Below the pieces are notes generated by a model that saw nothing but the letters and a program-made list of their open reading frames with translations, did no database searches and was not told where the DNA came from. This document shows, in pieces, positions 38,825 through 50,298 of a stretch of DNA of 64,000 nucleotides. Position 1 is the first letter of the stretch. Every line of letters begins with the position of its first letter. This stretch comes from Xylocopa sonorina. Taxonomy: Eukaryota; Arthropoda; Insecta; Hymenoptera; Apidae. A program made the position numbers and the translations under genes. The stretch covers positions 1,116,001 through 1,180,000 of the forward strand of contig NW_027490091.1 of assembly GCF_050948175.1 (NCBI RefSeq), given 5' to 3'.

Positions 38825-41174
38825 ATACTCAAATTTTAACTATTGTTTGAGATCTTTTTGTTAAACAATTGTAAATAAACGAATTTTAATACTAGGTTGG
38901 AATTTTTTTCTTCAAACTATCGCCTACATACGAAATTTAACTCTCGGTGGGAATTTTTTGGTCAAACTTTCGTCAAAGTACGAATTTTAACTCACGGTGG
39001 GCACTTTTTTCTTCAAACTACTGTCAATATTCAAATTTTATCTATTGGTTGATATCTTTTTGTCAAACAGTCGTCAATAAACGAATTTTTAAACTAGGTT
39101 GTAACTTTTTTCTTCAAATTATTGCCTACATACGAAATTCAACTCTCGGTGGGAATTTTTTGGTCAAGCTACCGTCAATGTACGAATTTTAACTCTCGGT
39201 GGGCACTTTTTTCTTCAAACTACTGTCAATATTCAAATTTTATCTATTGGTTGATATCTTTTTGTCAAACAGTCGTCAATAAACGAATTTTTAAACTAGG
39301 TTGTAACTTTTTTCTTCAAATTATCGCCTACATACGAAATTCAACTCTCGGTGGGAATTTTTTGGTCAAACTACCGTCAATGTACGAATTTTAACTCTCG
39401 GTGGGAACTTTTTTCTTCAAACTACTGTCAATATTCATATTTTAACTATTGGTTGAAATCTTTTTGTCAACAATCGTCAATAGACGAATTTTAATACTAG
39501 GTTGGAATTTTTTCCTTCAAACTATCGCCTATATACGAAATTTAACTCTCGGTGGGAATTTTTTGGTCAAACTATCGTCAATGTACGAATTTTAACTCTC
39601 GGTGGGCAATTTTTTCTTCAAACAACTGTAATACTCAGATTTTAACTATTGTTTGAGATCTTTTTGTTAAACAATTGTAAATAAACGAATTTTAATACTA
39701 GGTTGGAATTTTTTTCTTCAAACTATCGCCTATATACGAATTTTAACTCTCGGTGGGCACTTTTTTCTTCAAACAACTGTCAATATTCAGATTTTAACTA
39801 TGGGTGAAATCTTCTTGGCAAACAATCGTCAATAAACGAATTTTAATACTAGGTTGGAATTTTTTTCTTCAAACTATCGCCTATATACGAATTTTAACTC
39901 TCGGTGGGCACTTTTTTCTTCAGACTACTGTCAATATTCAAATTTTAACTATTGGTTGAAATCTTCATGTCGTCAATAAACGAATTTTTATACTAGGTTG
40001 TAATTTTTTTCTTCAAACTATCGCATATACGAAATTTAACTCTCGGTGGGAATTTTTTGGTCAAACTATCGTCAATGTACGAATTTTGACTCTCGGTGGG
40101 AACTTTTTTCTTCAAACTACTGTCAATACTCAAATTTTAACTATTGTTTGAGATCTTTTTGTTAAACAATTGCAAATAAACGAATTTTAATACTAGGTTG
40201 GAATTTTTTTCTTCAAACTATCGCATATACGAAATTTAACTCTCGGCAGGAATTTTTTGGTCAAGCTACCATCAATGTTCGAATTTTAACTCACGGTGGG
40301 CACTTTTTTCTTCAAACTACTGTCAATATTCAAATTTTATCTATTGGTTGATATCTTTTTGTCAAACAGTCGTCAATAAACGAATTTTTAAACTAGGTTG
40401 TAACTTTTTTCTTCAAATTATCGCCTACATACGAAATTCAACTCTCGGTGGGAATTTTTTGGTCAAGCTACCGTCAATGTACGAATTTTAACTCTCGGTG
40501 GGCACTTTTTTCTTCAAACTACTGTCAATATTCAGATTTTATCTATTGGTTGAAATCTTTTTGTCAAACAGTCGTCAATAATCGAATTTTTATACTAGGT
40601 TGGAATTTTTTTCTTCAAATTATCGCATATACGAAATTTAACTGTCGGTAGGAATTTGTTGGTCAAGCTACCTTCAATGTACGAATTTTAACTTTCGATG
40701 GGCTCTTTCTTCTTCAAACTAATGACAATATTCAAATTTTAACTATTGGTTGAAATCTTTATGCCAAACAATCGTCAATAAACGAATTTTAATACTAGGT
40801 TGGAGTTTTTTTCTTCAAACTATCGCCTATATACGAAATTTAACTCTCGGTGGGAATTTTTTGGTCAAGCTACCGTCAATGTACGAATTTTAACTCTCGG
40901 TGGGAACTTTTTTCTTCAAACTACTGTCAATACTCAAATTTTAACTATTGTTTGAGATCTTTTTGTTAAACAATTGTAAATAAACGAATTTTAATTCTAG
41001 GTTGGAATTTTTTTCTTCAAACTATCGCCTACATACGAAATTTAACTCTCGGTGGGAATTTTTTGGTCAAACTTTCGTCAAAGTACGAATTTTAACTCAC
41101 GGTGGGCACTTTTTTCTTCAAACTACTGTCAATATTCAAATTTTATCTATTGGTTGATATCTTTTTGTCAAACA
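37211..41174. repeat. 2,105-bp tandem duplication
   Basis: 37,211-39,315 repeats at 39,316-41,174 and slightly beyond. Differences seen are CGAAATCTAAC against CGAAATTTAAC near 37,434 and 39,539, and TTAATTCTAGG near 40,992 against TTAATACTAGG near 38,887. The left limit is set by CATCAAATTATC against CTTCAAATTATC. The right limit is set by AACAGTCG against AACAATTG near 41,175. Confidence 0.88.
39500..40929. repeat. 1,430-bp cassette, copy 5
   Basis: Offset 2,105 bp from copy 4 and created by the local tandem duplication. A sixth, partial start lies at 41,808, where the cassette passes into a different three-part monomer (CAGACTACTGTTTATATTC) near 42,080. Confidence 0.88.
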
Positions 41175-41253
41175 ATTGTCAATAAACGAATTTTTAAACT
41201 AGGTTGTAACTTTTTTCTTCAAATTATCGCCTACATACGAAATTCAACTCTCG

Positions 41254-43116
41254 GTGGGAATTTTTTGGTCAAACTACCGTCAATGTACGAATTTTAACTC
41301 TCGGTGGGCACTTTTTTCTTCAAACTACTGTCAATATTCAAATTTTATCTATTGGTTGATATCTTTTTGTCAAACATTCGTCAATAAACGAATTTTTAAA
41401 CTAGGTTGTAACTTTTTTCATCAAATTATCGCCTACATACGAAATTCAACTCTCGGTGGGAATTTTTTGGTCAAACTACCGTCAATGTACGAATTTTAAC
41501 TCTCGGTGGGAACTTTTTTCTTCAAACTACTGTCAATACTCAAATTTTAACTATTGTTTGAGATCTTTTTGTTAAACAATTGTAAATAAACGAATTTTAA
41601 TACTAGGTTGGAATTTTTTTCTTCAAACTATCGCCTACATACGAAATTTAACTCTCGGTGGGAATTTTTTGGTCAAACTTTCGTCAAAGTACGAATTTTA
41701 ACTCACGGTGGGCACTTTTTTCTTCAAACTACTGTCAATATTCAAATTTTATCTATTGGTTGATATCTTTTTGTCAAACAGTCGTCAATAAACGAATTTT
41801 AATACTAGGTTGGAATTTTTTCCTTCAAACTATCGCCTATATACGAAATTTAACTCTCGGTGGGAATTTTTTGGTCAAACTATCGTCAATGTACGAATTT
41901 TAACTCTCGGTGGGCAATTTTTTCTTAAAACAACTGTAATACTCAGATTTTAACTATTGTTTGAGATCTTTTTGTTAAACAATTGTAAATAAACGAATTT
42001 TAATACTAGGTTGGAATTTTTTTCTTCAAACTATCGCCTATATACGAATTTTAACTCTCGGTGGGCACTTTTTTCTTCAGACTACTGTTTATATTCAAAT
42101 TTTAACTATTGGTTGAAATCTTTATTCCAAACAATCGTCAATAAACGAATTTTAATACTAGGTTGGAGTTTTTTTCTTCAAACTATCGCCTACATACGAA
42201 ATTTATCTCTCGGTGGGAATTTTTTGGTCAACCTACCATCAATGTTCGAATTTTAACTCTCGGTGGGCACTTTTTTCTTCAAACTACTGTCAGTATTCAG
42301 ATTTTATCTATTGGTTGAAATCTTTTTGTCAAACAGTCGTCAATGATCGAATTTTTATACTAGGTTGGAATTTTTTTCTTCAAATTATCGCATATACGAA
42401 ATTTAACTGTCGGTAGGAATTTTTTGGTCAAACTACCGTCAATGTACGAATTTTAACTCTCGGTGGGCACTTTTTTCTTCAAACTACTGTCAATATTCAA
42501 ATTTTATCTATTGGTTGATATCTTTTTGTCAAACATTCGTCAATAAACGAATTTTTAAACTAGGTTGTAACTTTTTTCATCAAATTATCGCCTACATACG
42601 AAATTCAACTCTCGGTGGGAATTTTTTGGTCAAACTACCGTCAATGTACGAATTTTAACTCTCGGTCGGAACTTTTTTCTTCAAACTACTGTCAATACTC
42701 AAATTTTAACTATTGTTTGAGATCTTTTTGTTAAACAATTCTAAATAAACGAATTTTAATACTAGGTTGGAATTTTTTTCTTCAAACTATCGCCTATATA
42801 CGAAATTTAACTCTCGGTGGGCACTTTTTTCTTCAAACTACTGTCAATATTCATATTTTAACTATTGGTTGAAATCTTTTTGTCAACAATCGTCAATAGA
42901 CGAATTTTAATACTAGGTTGGAATTTTTTCCTTCAAACTATCGCCTATATACGAAATTTAACTCTCGGTGGGAATTTTTTGGTCAAACTATCGTCAATGT
43001 ACGAATTTTAACTCTCGGTGGGAACTTTTTTCTTCAAACTACTGTCAATATTCATATTTTAACTATTGGTTGAAATCTTTTTGTCAACAATCGTCAATAG
43101 ACGAATTTTAATACTA
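41254..43116. repeat. Mixed stretch of hybrid monomers
   Basis: 41,254-41,980 resembles 33,326-34,050 at an offset of 7,928 bp. It is followed by a three-part monomer at 42,009 with CTTTATTCC, then a GGTCAACC/GTCAGTATTC monomer like those near 27,415. From 42,766 a D part is followed directly by B without A. Two copies of the GTCAACAATCG C part lie about 201 bp apart near 42,880 and 43,085. Private variants include GGTCGGAAC near 42,664 and AACAATTCTAAAT near 42,734. Confidence 0.8.
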
Positions 43117-43726
43117 GGTTGGAATTTTTTTCTTCAAACTATCGCCTATATACGAATTTTAACTCTCGGTGGGCACTTTTTTCTTCAGACTACTGTTTAT
43201 ATTCAAATTTTAACTATTGGTTGAAATCTTTATGCCAAACAATCGTCAATAAACGAATTTTAATACTAGGCTGGAATTTTTTTCTTCAAACTATCGCCTA
43301 TATACGAAATTTAACTCTCGGTGGGAATTTTTTGGTCAAACTATCGTCAATGTACGAATTTTAACTCTCGGTGGGCACTTTTTTCTTCAAACAACTGTAG
43401 GTTGGAATTTTTTTCTTCAAACTATCGCCTATATACGAGTTTTAACTCTCGGTGTGAATTTTTTGGTCAAGCTACCGTCAATGTACGAATTTCAACTCTC
43501 GGTGGGCACTTTTTTCTTCAAACAACTGTAATACTCAGATTTTAACTATGGGTGAAATCCTTTTGTCAAACAATCGTCAATAAACGAATTTTAATACTAG
43601 GTTGGAATTTTTTTCTTCAAACTATCGCATATACGAAATTTAACTCTCGGCAGGAATTTTTTGGTCAAGCTACCATCAATGTTCGAATTTTAACTCACGG
43701 TGGGCACTTTTTTCTTCAAACTACTG
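43117..43726. repeat. 610-bp cassette, copy 4
   Basis: Offset 22,168 bp from copy 2 and 19,071 bp from copy 3. The joint CAACTGTA/GGTTGG lies near 43,399. After the cassette the B part has ATTCAAATTTTATC, as in copy 1's context, not the ATTCAGATTTTATC of copies 2 and 3. Confidence 0.9.
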
Positions 43727-44264
43727 TCAATATTCAAATTTTATCTATTGGTTGATATCTTTTTGTCAAACAGTCGTCAATAAACGAATTTTTAAACTAG
43801 GTTGTAACTTTTTTCTTCAAATTATTGCCTACATACGAAATTCAACTCTCGGTGGGAATTTTTTGGTCAAGCTACCGTCAATGTACGAATTTTAACTCTC
43901 GGTGGGCACTTTTTTCTTCAAACTACTGTCAATATTCAAATTTTATCTATTGGTTGATATCTTTTTGTCAAACAGTCGTCAATAAACGAATTTTTAAACT
44001 AGGTTGTAACTTTTTTCTTCAAATTATCGCCTACATACGAAATTCAACTCTCGGTGGGAATTTTTTGGTCAAACTACCGTCAATGTACGAATTTTAACTC
44101 TCGGTGGGAACTTTTTTCTTCAAACTACTGTCAATACTCAAATTTTAACTATTGTTTGAGATCTTTTTGTTAAACAATTGTAAATAAACGAATTTTAATA
44201 CTAGGTTGGAATTTTTTTCTTCAAACTATCGCATATACGAAATTTAACACTCGGTAGGAATTAT

Positions 44265-44650
44265 TTGGTCAAGCTACCATCAATGTTCGAATTTTAACTC
44301 TCGGTGGGCACTTTTTTCTTCAAACTACTGTCAATACTCAGATTTTAACTATTGGTTGAAGTCTTTTTGTCAAACAGTCGTCAATAATCGAATTTTTATA
44401 CTAGGTTGTAATTTTTTTCTTCAAACTATCGCCTACATACGAAATTTAACTCTCGGTGGGAATTTTTTGGTCAAGCTACCGTCAATGTTCGAATTTTAAC
44501 TCTCGGTGGGCACTTTTTTCCTCAAACTACTGTAAATATTCAAATTTTAACTATTGGTTGAAATCTTTTTGTCAAACAGTCCTCAATAAACGAATTTTCA
44601 TACTAGGTTGTAATTTTTTTCTTCAAACTGTCGCCTACATACGAAATTTA
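44265..44650. repeat. Two-monomer segment repeated at 47,232-47,617
   Basis: Matches 47,232-47,617 at an offset of 2,967 bp. Shared private variants are GTCTTTTTGTC, TTTTTTCCTCAAACTACTGTAAAT, CAGTCCTCAATAAACG and AAACTGTCGCC. The copies part near GGTAGGAATT (44,657) against GGTGGGAATT (47,624). Confidence 0.86.
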
Positions 44651-44799
44651 ACTCTCGGTAGGAATTTTTTGGTCAAACTATCGTCAATGTACGAATTTTA
44701 ACTCAAGGTGGGCACTTTTTTCTTCAAACTACTGTCAATATTCAGATTTTAACTATTGGTTGAAATCTTTTTGTCAAACAATCGTCAATAAACGAATTT

Positions 44800-45262
44800 T
44801 CATACTAGGTTGGAATTTTTTTCTTCAAACTATCGCCTAGATACGAAATTTAGCTCTTCGTAGGAATTTTTTAGTCAAGCTAGCGTCAATGTACGAATTT
44901 TAACTCTCAGTGGGCACTTTTTTCTTCAAACTACTGTCAATATTCAGATTTTATCTATTGGTTGAAATCTTTTTATCAAACAATCGTCAATAAACGAATT
45001 TTCATACTACGTTGGAATTTTTTTCTTCAAACTATCGCCTAGATACGAAATTTAGCTCTTCGTAGGAATTTTTTAGTCAAGCTAGCGTCAATGTACGAAT
45101 TTTAACTCTCGGTGGGCACTTTTCTCTTCAAACTGCTGTCAATATTCAGATTTTAACTATTGGTTGCAATCTTTTTGTCAAACAGTCGTCAATAAACGAA
45201 TTTTTATTCTAGGTTGTAATTTTTTTCTTCAAACTATCGCCTACATACGAAATTTATCTCTC
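44800..45262. repeat. Adjacent AGCTCTTCG monomers, 202-bp duplication
   Basis: Two monomers with CGCCTAGATACG (44,840 and 45,042) and AGCTAGCGTC follow one another. The second has a private CATACTACGTTGG near 45,005, where the usual CTAGGTTGG is changed. Downstream the sequence matches the TTGCAATC/TTTATTCTAGG monomers near 27,300 and 32,625. Confidence 0.82.
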
Positions 45263-46823
45263 GGTGGGAATTTTTTGGTCAACCTACCATCAATGTTCGA
45301 ATTTTAACTCTCGGTGGGCACTTTTTTCTTCAAACTACTGTCAGTATTCAGATTTTATCTATTGGTTGAAATCTTTTTGTCAAACAATCGTCAATAAACG
45401 AATTTTTAAACTAGGTTGTAACTTTTTTCATCAAATTATCGCCTACATACGAAATTCAACTCTCGGTGGGAATTTTTTGGTCAAACTACCGTCAATGTAC
45501 GAATTTTAACTCTCGGTGGGAACTTTTTTCTTCAAACTACTGTCAATACTCAAATTTTAACTATTGTTTGAGATCTTTTTGTTAAACAATTGTAACTAAA
45601 CGAATTTTAATACTAGGTTGGAATTTTTTTCTTCAAACTATCGCATATACGAAATTTAACGCTCGGTAGGAATATTTTGGTCAAGCTACCATCAATGTTC
45701 GAATTTTAACTCTCGGTGGGCACTTTTTTCTTCAAACTACTGTCAATATTCAGATTTTATCTATTGGTTGAAATCCTTTTGTTAAACAATTGTAAATAAA
45801 CGAATTTTAATACTAGGTTGGAATTTTTTTCTTCAAACTATCGCCTACATACGAAATTTAACTCTCGGTGGGAATTTTTTGGTCAAACTTTCGTCAAAGT
45901 ACGAATTTTAACTCACGGTGGGCACTTTTTTCTTCAAACTACTGTCAATATTCAAATTTTATCTATTGGTTGATATCTTTTTGTCAAACAGTCGTCAATA
46001 AACGAATTTTTAAACTAGGTTGTAACTTTTTTCTTCAAATTATCGCCTACATACGAAATTCAACTCTCGGTGGGAATTTTTTGGTCAAGCTACCGTCAAT
46101 GTACGAATTTTAACTCTCGGTGGGCACTTTTTTCTTCAAACTACTGTCAATATTCAAATTTTATCTATTGGTTGATATCTTTTTGTCAAACAGTCGTCAA
46201 TAAACGAATTTTTAAACTAGGTTGTAACTTTTTTCTTCAAATTATCGCCTACATACGAAGTTCAACTCTCGGTGGGAATTTTTTGGTCAAACTACCGTCA
46301 ATGTACGAATTTTAACTCTCGGTTGGCACTTTTCTCTTCAAACTACTGTCAATATTCAGATTTTAACTATTGTTTGAGATCTTTTTGTTAAACAATTGTA
46401 AATAAACGAATTTTAATACTAGGTTGGAATTTTTTTCTTCAAACTATCGCATATACGAAATTTAACGCTCGGTAGGAATTTTTTGGTCAACCTACCATCA
46501 ATGTTCGAATTTTAACTCTCGGTGGGCACTTTTTTCTTCAAACTACTGTCAATATTCAGATTTTATCTATTGGTTGAAATCTTTTTGTCAAACAATCGTC
46601 AATAAACGAATTTTCATACTAGGTTGGAATTTTTTTCTTCAAACTATTGCCTACATACGAAGTTCAACTCTCGGTGGGAATTTTTTGGTCAAACTACCGA
46701 CAATGTACGAATTTTAACTCTCAGTGGGCACTTTTCTCTTCAAACTACTGTCAATACTCAAATTTTAACTATTGTTTGATATCTTTTTGTTAAACAATTG
46801 TAAATAAACGAATTTTAATACTA

Positions 46824-47027
46824 GGTTGGAATTTTTTTCTTCAAACTATCGCCTATATACGAAATTTAACTCTCGGTGGGGACTTTTTTCTTCAAACTAC
46901 TGTCAATATTCAGATTTTAACTATTGGTTGAAATCTTTTTGTCAAACAATCGTCAGTACACGAATTTTTATACTAGGTGGTAATTTTTTTTCTTCAAACT
47001 ATCGCCTACATACGAAATTTAACTCTC
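46824..47027. repeat. Second copy of the boundary monomer of 15,849
   Basis: D followed by GGTGGGGAC B, GTCAGTACACG C and GGTGGTAA D, at an offset of 30,975 bp from 15,849. The downstream B here reads CAGACTACTGTC, not CAACTGTAATAC, so the copies diverge after the A part. Confidence 0.87.
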
Positions 47028-48784
47028 GGTGGGAATTTTTTGGTCAAACTATCGTCAATGTACGAATTTTAACTCTCGGTGGGCACTTTTTTCTTCAGAC
47101 TACTGTCAATATTCAAATTTTAACTATTGGTTGAAATCTTCATGTCGTCAATAAACGAATTTTTATACTAGGTTGTAATTTTTTTCTTCAAACTATCGCA
47201 TATACGAAATTTAACTCTCGGTAGGAATTTTTTGGTCAAGCTACCATCAATGTTCGAATTTTAACTCTCGGTGGGCACTTTTTTCTTCAAACTACTGTCA
47301 ATACTCAGATTTTAACTATTGGTTGAAGTCTTTTTGTCAAACAGTCGTCAATAATCGAATTTTTATACTAGGTTGTAATTTTTTTCTTCAAACTATCGCC
47401 TACATACGAAATTTAACTCTCGGTGGGAATTTTTTGGTCAAGCTACCGTCAATGTTCGAATTTTAACTCTCGGTGGGCACTTTTTTCCTCAAACTACTGT
47501 AAATATTCAAATTTTAACTATTGGTTGAAATCTTTTTGTCAAACAGTCCTCAATAAACGAATTTTCATACTAGGTTGTAATTTTTTTCTTCAAACTGTCG
47601 CCTACATACGAAATTTAACTCTCGGTGGGAATTTTTTGGTCAAACTATGGTCAAGGTACGAATTTTAACTCTCGGTGGGCACTTTTTTCTTCAAACAACT
47701 GTAATACTCAGATTTCAACTATTGTTTGAGATCTTTTTGTTAAACAATTGTAAATAAACGAATTTTAATACTAGGTTGGAATTTTTTTCTTCAAACTATC
47801 GCCTATATACGAATTTTAACTCTCGGTGGGCACTTTTTTCTTCAGACTACTGTCAATATTCAAATTTTATCTATTGGTTGATATCTTTTTGTCAAACATT
47901 CGTCAATAAACGAATTTTTAAACTAGGTTGTAACTTTTTTCATCAAATTATCGCCTACATACGAAATTCAACTCTCGGTGGGAATTTTTTGGTCAAACTA
48001 CCGTCAATGTACGAATTTTAACTCTCGGTGGGCACTTTTTTCTTCAAACTACTGTCAATATTCAAATTTTATCTATTGGTTGATATCTTTTTGTCAAACA
48101 TTCGTCAATAAACGAATTTTTAAACTAGGTTGTAACTTTTTTCATCAAATTATCGCCTACATACGAAATTCAACTCTCGGTGGGAATTTTTTGGTCAAAC
48201 TACCGTCCATGTACGAATTTTAACTCTCGGTGGGCACTTTTTTCTTCAAACTACTGTCAATATTCAAATTTTATCTATTGGTTGATATCTTTTTGTCAAA
48301 CATTCGTCAATAAACGAATTTTTAAACTAGGTTGTACCTTTTTTCATCAAATTGTCGCCTACATACGGAATTCAACTCTCGGTGGGAATTTTTTGGTCAA
48401 ACTACCGTCAATGTACGAATTTTAAGTCTCGGTGGGAACTTTTCTCTTCAAACTACTGTCAATATTCAGATTTTAAATATTGGTTGAAATCTTTTTGTCA
48501 AACAGTCGTCAATAAACGAATTTTTATACTAGGTTGTAATTTTTTTCTTCAAACTATCGCCTACATACGAAATTTAACTCTCGGTGGGGATTTTTTGGTC
48601 AAACTTTCGTCAAAGTACGAATTTTAACTCACGGTGGGCACTTTTTTCTTCAAACTACTGTCAATATTCAAATTTTATCTATTGGTTGATATCTTTTTGT
48701 CAAACATTCGTCAATAAACGAATTTTTAAACTAGGTTGTAACTTTTTTCATCAAATTATCGCCTACATACGAAATTCAACTCTC

Positions 48785-48834
48785 GGTGGGAATTTTTTGG
48801 TCAAACTACCATCAATGTACGAATTTTAACTCTC
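48785..48834 (+). repeat. Sub-repeat A (50 bp), reference copy
   Basis: A starts with GGTGGGAA, followed by T6, GGTCAAACTACC, GTCAAT at positions 27-32 and ACGAATTTT at 35-43. It is the most GC-rich part and the one most often lost: 152-bp monomers lack most of it. Variants define subfamilies: ccgaCAATG and catCAATG in Zone I, ttcgtCAAAG and aacgtCAATG in Zones II and III, and a GGCAGG start in the marker monomer. Confidence 0.9.
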
Positions 48835-48885
48835 GGTGGGCACTTTTTTCTTCAAACTACTGTCAATATTCAAATTTTATCTATT
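48835..48885 (+). repeat. Sub-repeat B (51 bp), reference copy
   Basis: B starts GGTGGGCAC or GGTGGGAAC, then T6, CTTCAAACTACTGTCAAT, and an AAATTTTA tract ending in CTATT. It has no CpG in this copy, because the ACGAATTTT box is replaced by TTCAAATTTT. Shortened versions with CAACTGTA and 30, 49 or 50 bp mark rearranged monomers in Zone II. Confidence 0.9.
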
Positions 48886-48935
48886 GGTTGATATTTTTTT
48901 GTCAAACATTCGTCAATAAACGAATTTTTAAACTA
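48886..48935 (+). repeat. Sub-repeat C (50 bp), reference copy
   Basis: C starts GGTTGATAT, then a T tract, GTCAAAC, ATTCGT, CAATAA and ACGAAT, and ends in AAACTA. It is the most AT-rich part and carries an 18-bp dyad. Variants include a 49-bp form reading GTCAACAATCG, a form with GTTAAACAATTGTAAAT, and a 42-bp form with an internal 8-bp loss (CTTCATGTCGTC) in the 1,430-bp cassette of Zone II. Confidence 0.9.
48908..48925. other. Dyad ATTCGT-CAATAA-ACGAAT in sub-repeat C
   Basis: ATTCGT and ACGAAT are exact reverse complements separated by six bases. Allowing one mismatch, the arms extend to 10 bp (48,904-48,929). The perfect form occurs in most Zone III C parts. Other C variants with CAATCGTCAATAAACG keep only a shorter dyad, and those with CAATTGTAAATAAACG lose it. 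It could be a protein-binding dyad, but it matches no motif I recognise, and a six-base arm in AT-rich DNA may be chance fixed by amplification. Confidence 0.55.
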
Positions 48936-48986
48936 GGTTGTAACTTTTTTCATCAAATTATCGCCTACATACGAAATTCAACTATC
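48936..48986 (+). repeat. Sub-repeat D (51 bp), reference copy
   Basis: D starts GGTTGTAAC, then T6, CATCAAATTATCGCCTACATACG and AAATTCAACTATC (CTCTC in most copies). A 49-bp form with CGCATATACG lacks two bases and marks particular monomers in every zone, including the marker monomer that opens each Zone III HOR. Other forms carry TTGCCTACATACG, CGCCTATATACG or CGCCTAGATACG, useful for tracing exchange between HORs. Confidence 0.9.
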
Positions 48987-50298
48987 GGTGGGAATTTTTT
49001 GGTCAAACTACCATCAATGTACGAATTTTGACTCTCGGTGGGCACTTTTTTCTTCAAACTACTGTCAATATTCAAATTTTATCTATTGGTTGATATTTTT
49101 TTGTCAAACATTCGTCAATAAACGAATTTTTAAACTAGGTTGTAACTTTTTTCATCAAATTATCGCCTACATACGAAATTCAACTATCGGTGGGAATTTT
49201 TTGGTCAAACTATGGTCAAGATACGAATTTTAACTCTCGGTGGGCACTTTTTTCTTCAAACAACTGTAATACTCAGATTTCAACTATTGTTTGAGATCTT
49301 TTTGTTAAACAATTGTAAATAAACGAATTTTAATACTAGGTTGGAATTTTTTTCTTCAAACTATCGCCTATATACGAATTTTAACTCTCGGTGGGCACTT
49401 TTTTCTTCAGACTACTGTCAATATTCAAATTTTATCTATTGGTTGATATCTTTTTGTCAAACATTCGTCAATAAACGAATTTTTAAACTAGGTTGTAACT
49501 TTTTTCATCAAATTATCGCCTACATACGAAATTCAACTCTCGGTGGGAATTTTTTGGTCAAACTACCGTCAATGTACGAATTTTAACTCTCGGTGGGCAC
49601 TTTTTTCTTCAAACTACTGTCAATATTCAAATTTTATCTATTGGTTGATATCTTTTTGTCAAGCATTCGTCAATAAACGAATTTTTAAACTAGGTTGTAA
49701 CTTTTTTCATCAAATTATCGCCTACATACGAAATTCAACTCTCGGTGGGAATTTTTTGGTCAAACTACCATCAATGTACGAATTTTAACTCTCGGTGGGC
49801 ACTTTTTTCTTCAAACTACTGTCAATATTCAAATTTTATCTATTGGTTGATATTTTTTTGTCAAACATTCGTCAATAAACGAATTTTTAAACTAGGTTGT
49901 AACTTTTTTCATCAAATTATCGCCTACATACGAAATTCAACTATCGGTGGGAATTTTTTGGTCAAACTACCATCAATGTACGAATTTTGACTCTCGGTGG
50001 GCACTTTTTTCTTCAAACTACTGTCAATATTCAAATTTTATCTATTGGTTGATATTTTTTTGTCAAACATTCGTCAATAAACGAATTTTTAAACTAGGTT
50101 GTAACTTTTTTCATCAAATTATCGCCTACATACGAAATTCAACTATCGGTGGGAATTTTTTGGTCAAACTAACGTCAATGTACGAATTTTGACTCTCGGT
50201 GAGAACTTTTTTCTTCAAACTACTGTCAATACTCAAATTTTAACTATTGTTTGAGATGTTTTTGTTAAACAATTGCAAATAGACGAATTTTAATACTA

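Larger units (their letters stand above)
15849..47773. repeat. Zone II: mosaic of cassettes and tandem duplications
   Basis: No single HOR runs through this zone. It is assembled from recurring cassettes (610 bp in four copies, 1,430 bp in five), tandem duplications of 202 to 5,327 bp and at least one Zone I-like segment. Three-part monomers, shortened B and C parts and hybrid D/A parts are frequent, and they are absent or rare in Zone I and in Zone III beyond 49,490. Sequence diversity among monomers is the highest in the window. Confidence 0.88.
48785..48986 (+). repeat. Reference 202-bp monomer, order A-B-C-D
   Basis: I use this copy as the reference because it lies in the uniform zone and has no indel. 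It divides into A (50), B (51), C (50) and D (51). Hand-counted GC is about 38% in A, 29% in B, 26% in C and 33% in D, about 32% overall. The four parts align with one another but differ at many positions, while the same part in different monomers is nearly identical. The tetramer is therefore old compared with its amplification. The length is close to a typical nucleosome repeat, a common property of centromeric satellites. Confidence 0.93.
47641..49755. repeat. 1,565-bp duplication at the left edge of Zone III
   Basis: 47,641 onward recurs at 49,206 onward (offset 1,565 bp, eight monomers less one sub-repeat). Markers are AAACTATGGTCAAG, CAACTGTAATACTCAG with GATTTCAAC, and the three-part monomers at 47,774 and 49,339. 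The match ends near 49,755, where ACCGTCCATG is replaced by ACCATCAATG. At the joint near 49,200 a V-type start (ACTATCGG) runs into AAACTATGGTC. Confidence 0.87.

Noticed and set aside
48908..48925. CENP-B box
   Set aside because: TTCG is present but the required downstream CGGG at the proper spacing is not. The sequence reads ACGA there. Other TTCG and CTCGG strings are not correctly spaced.
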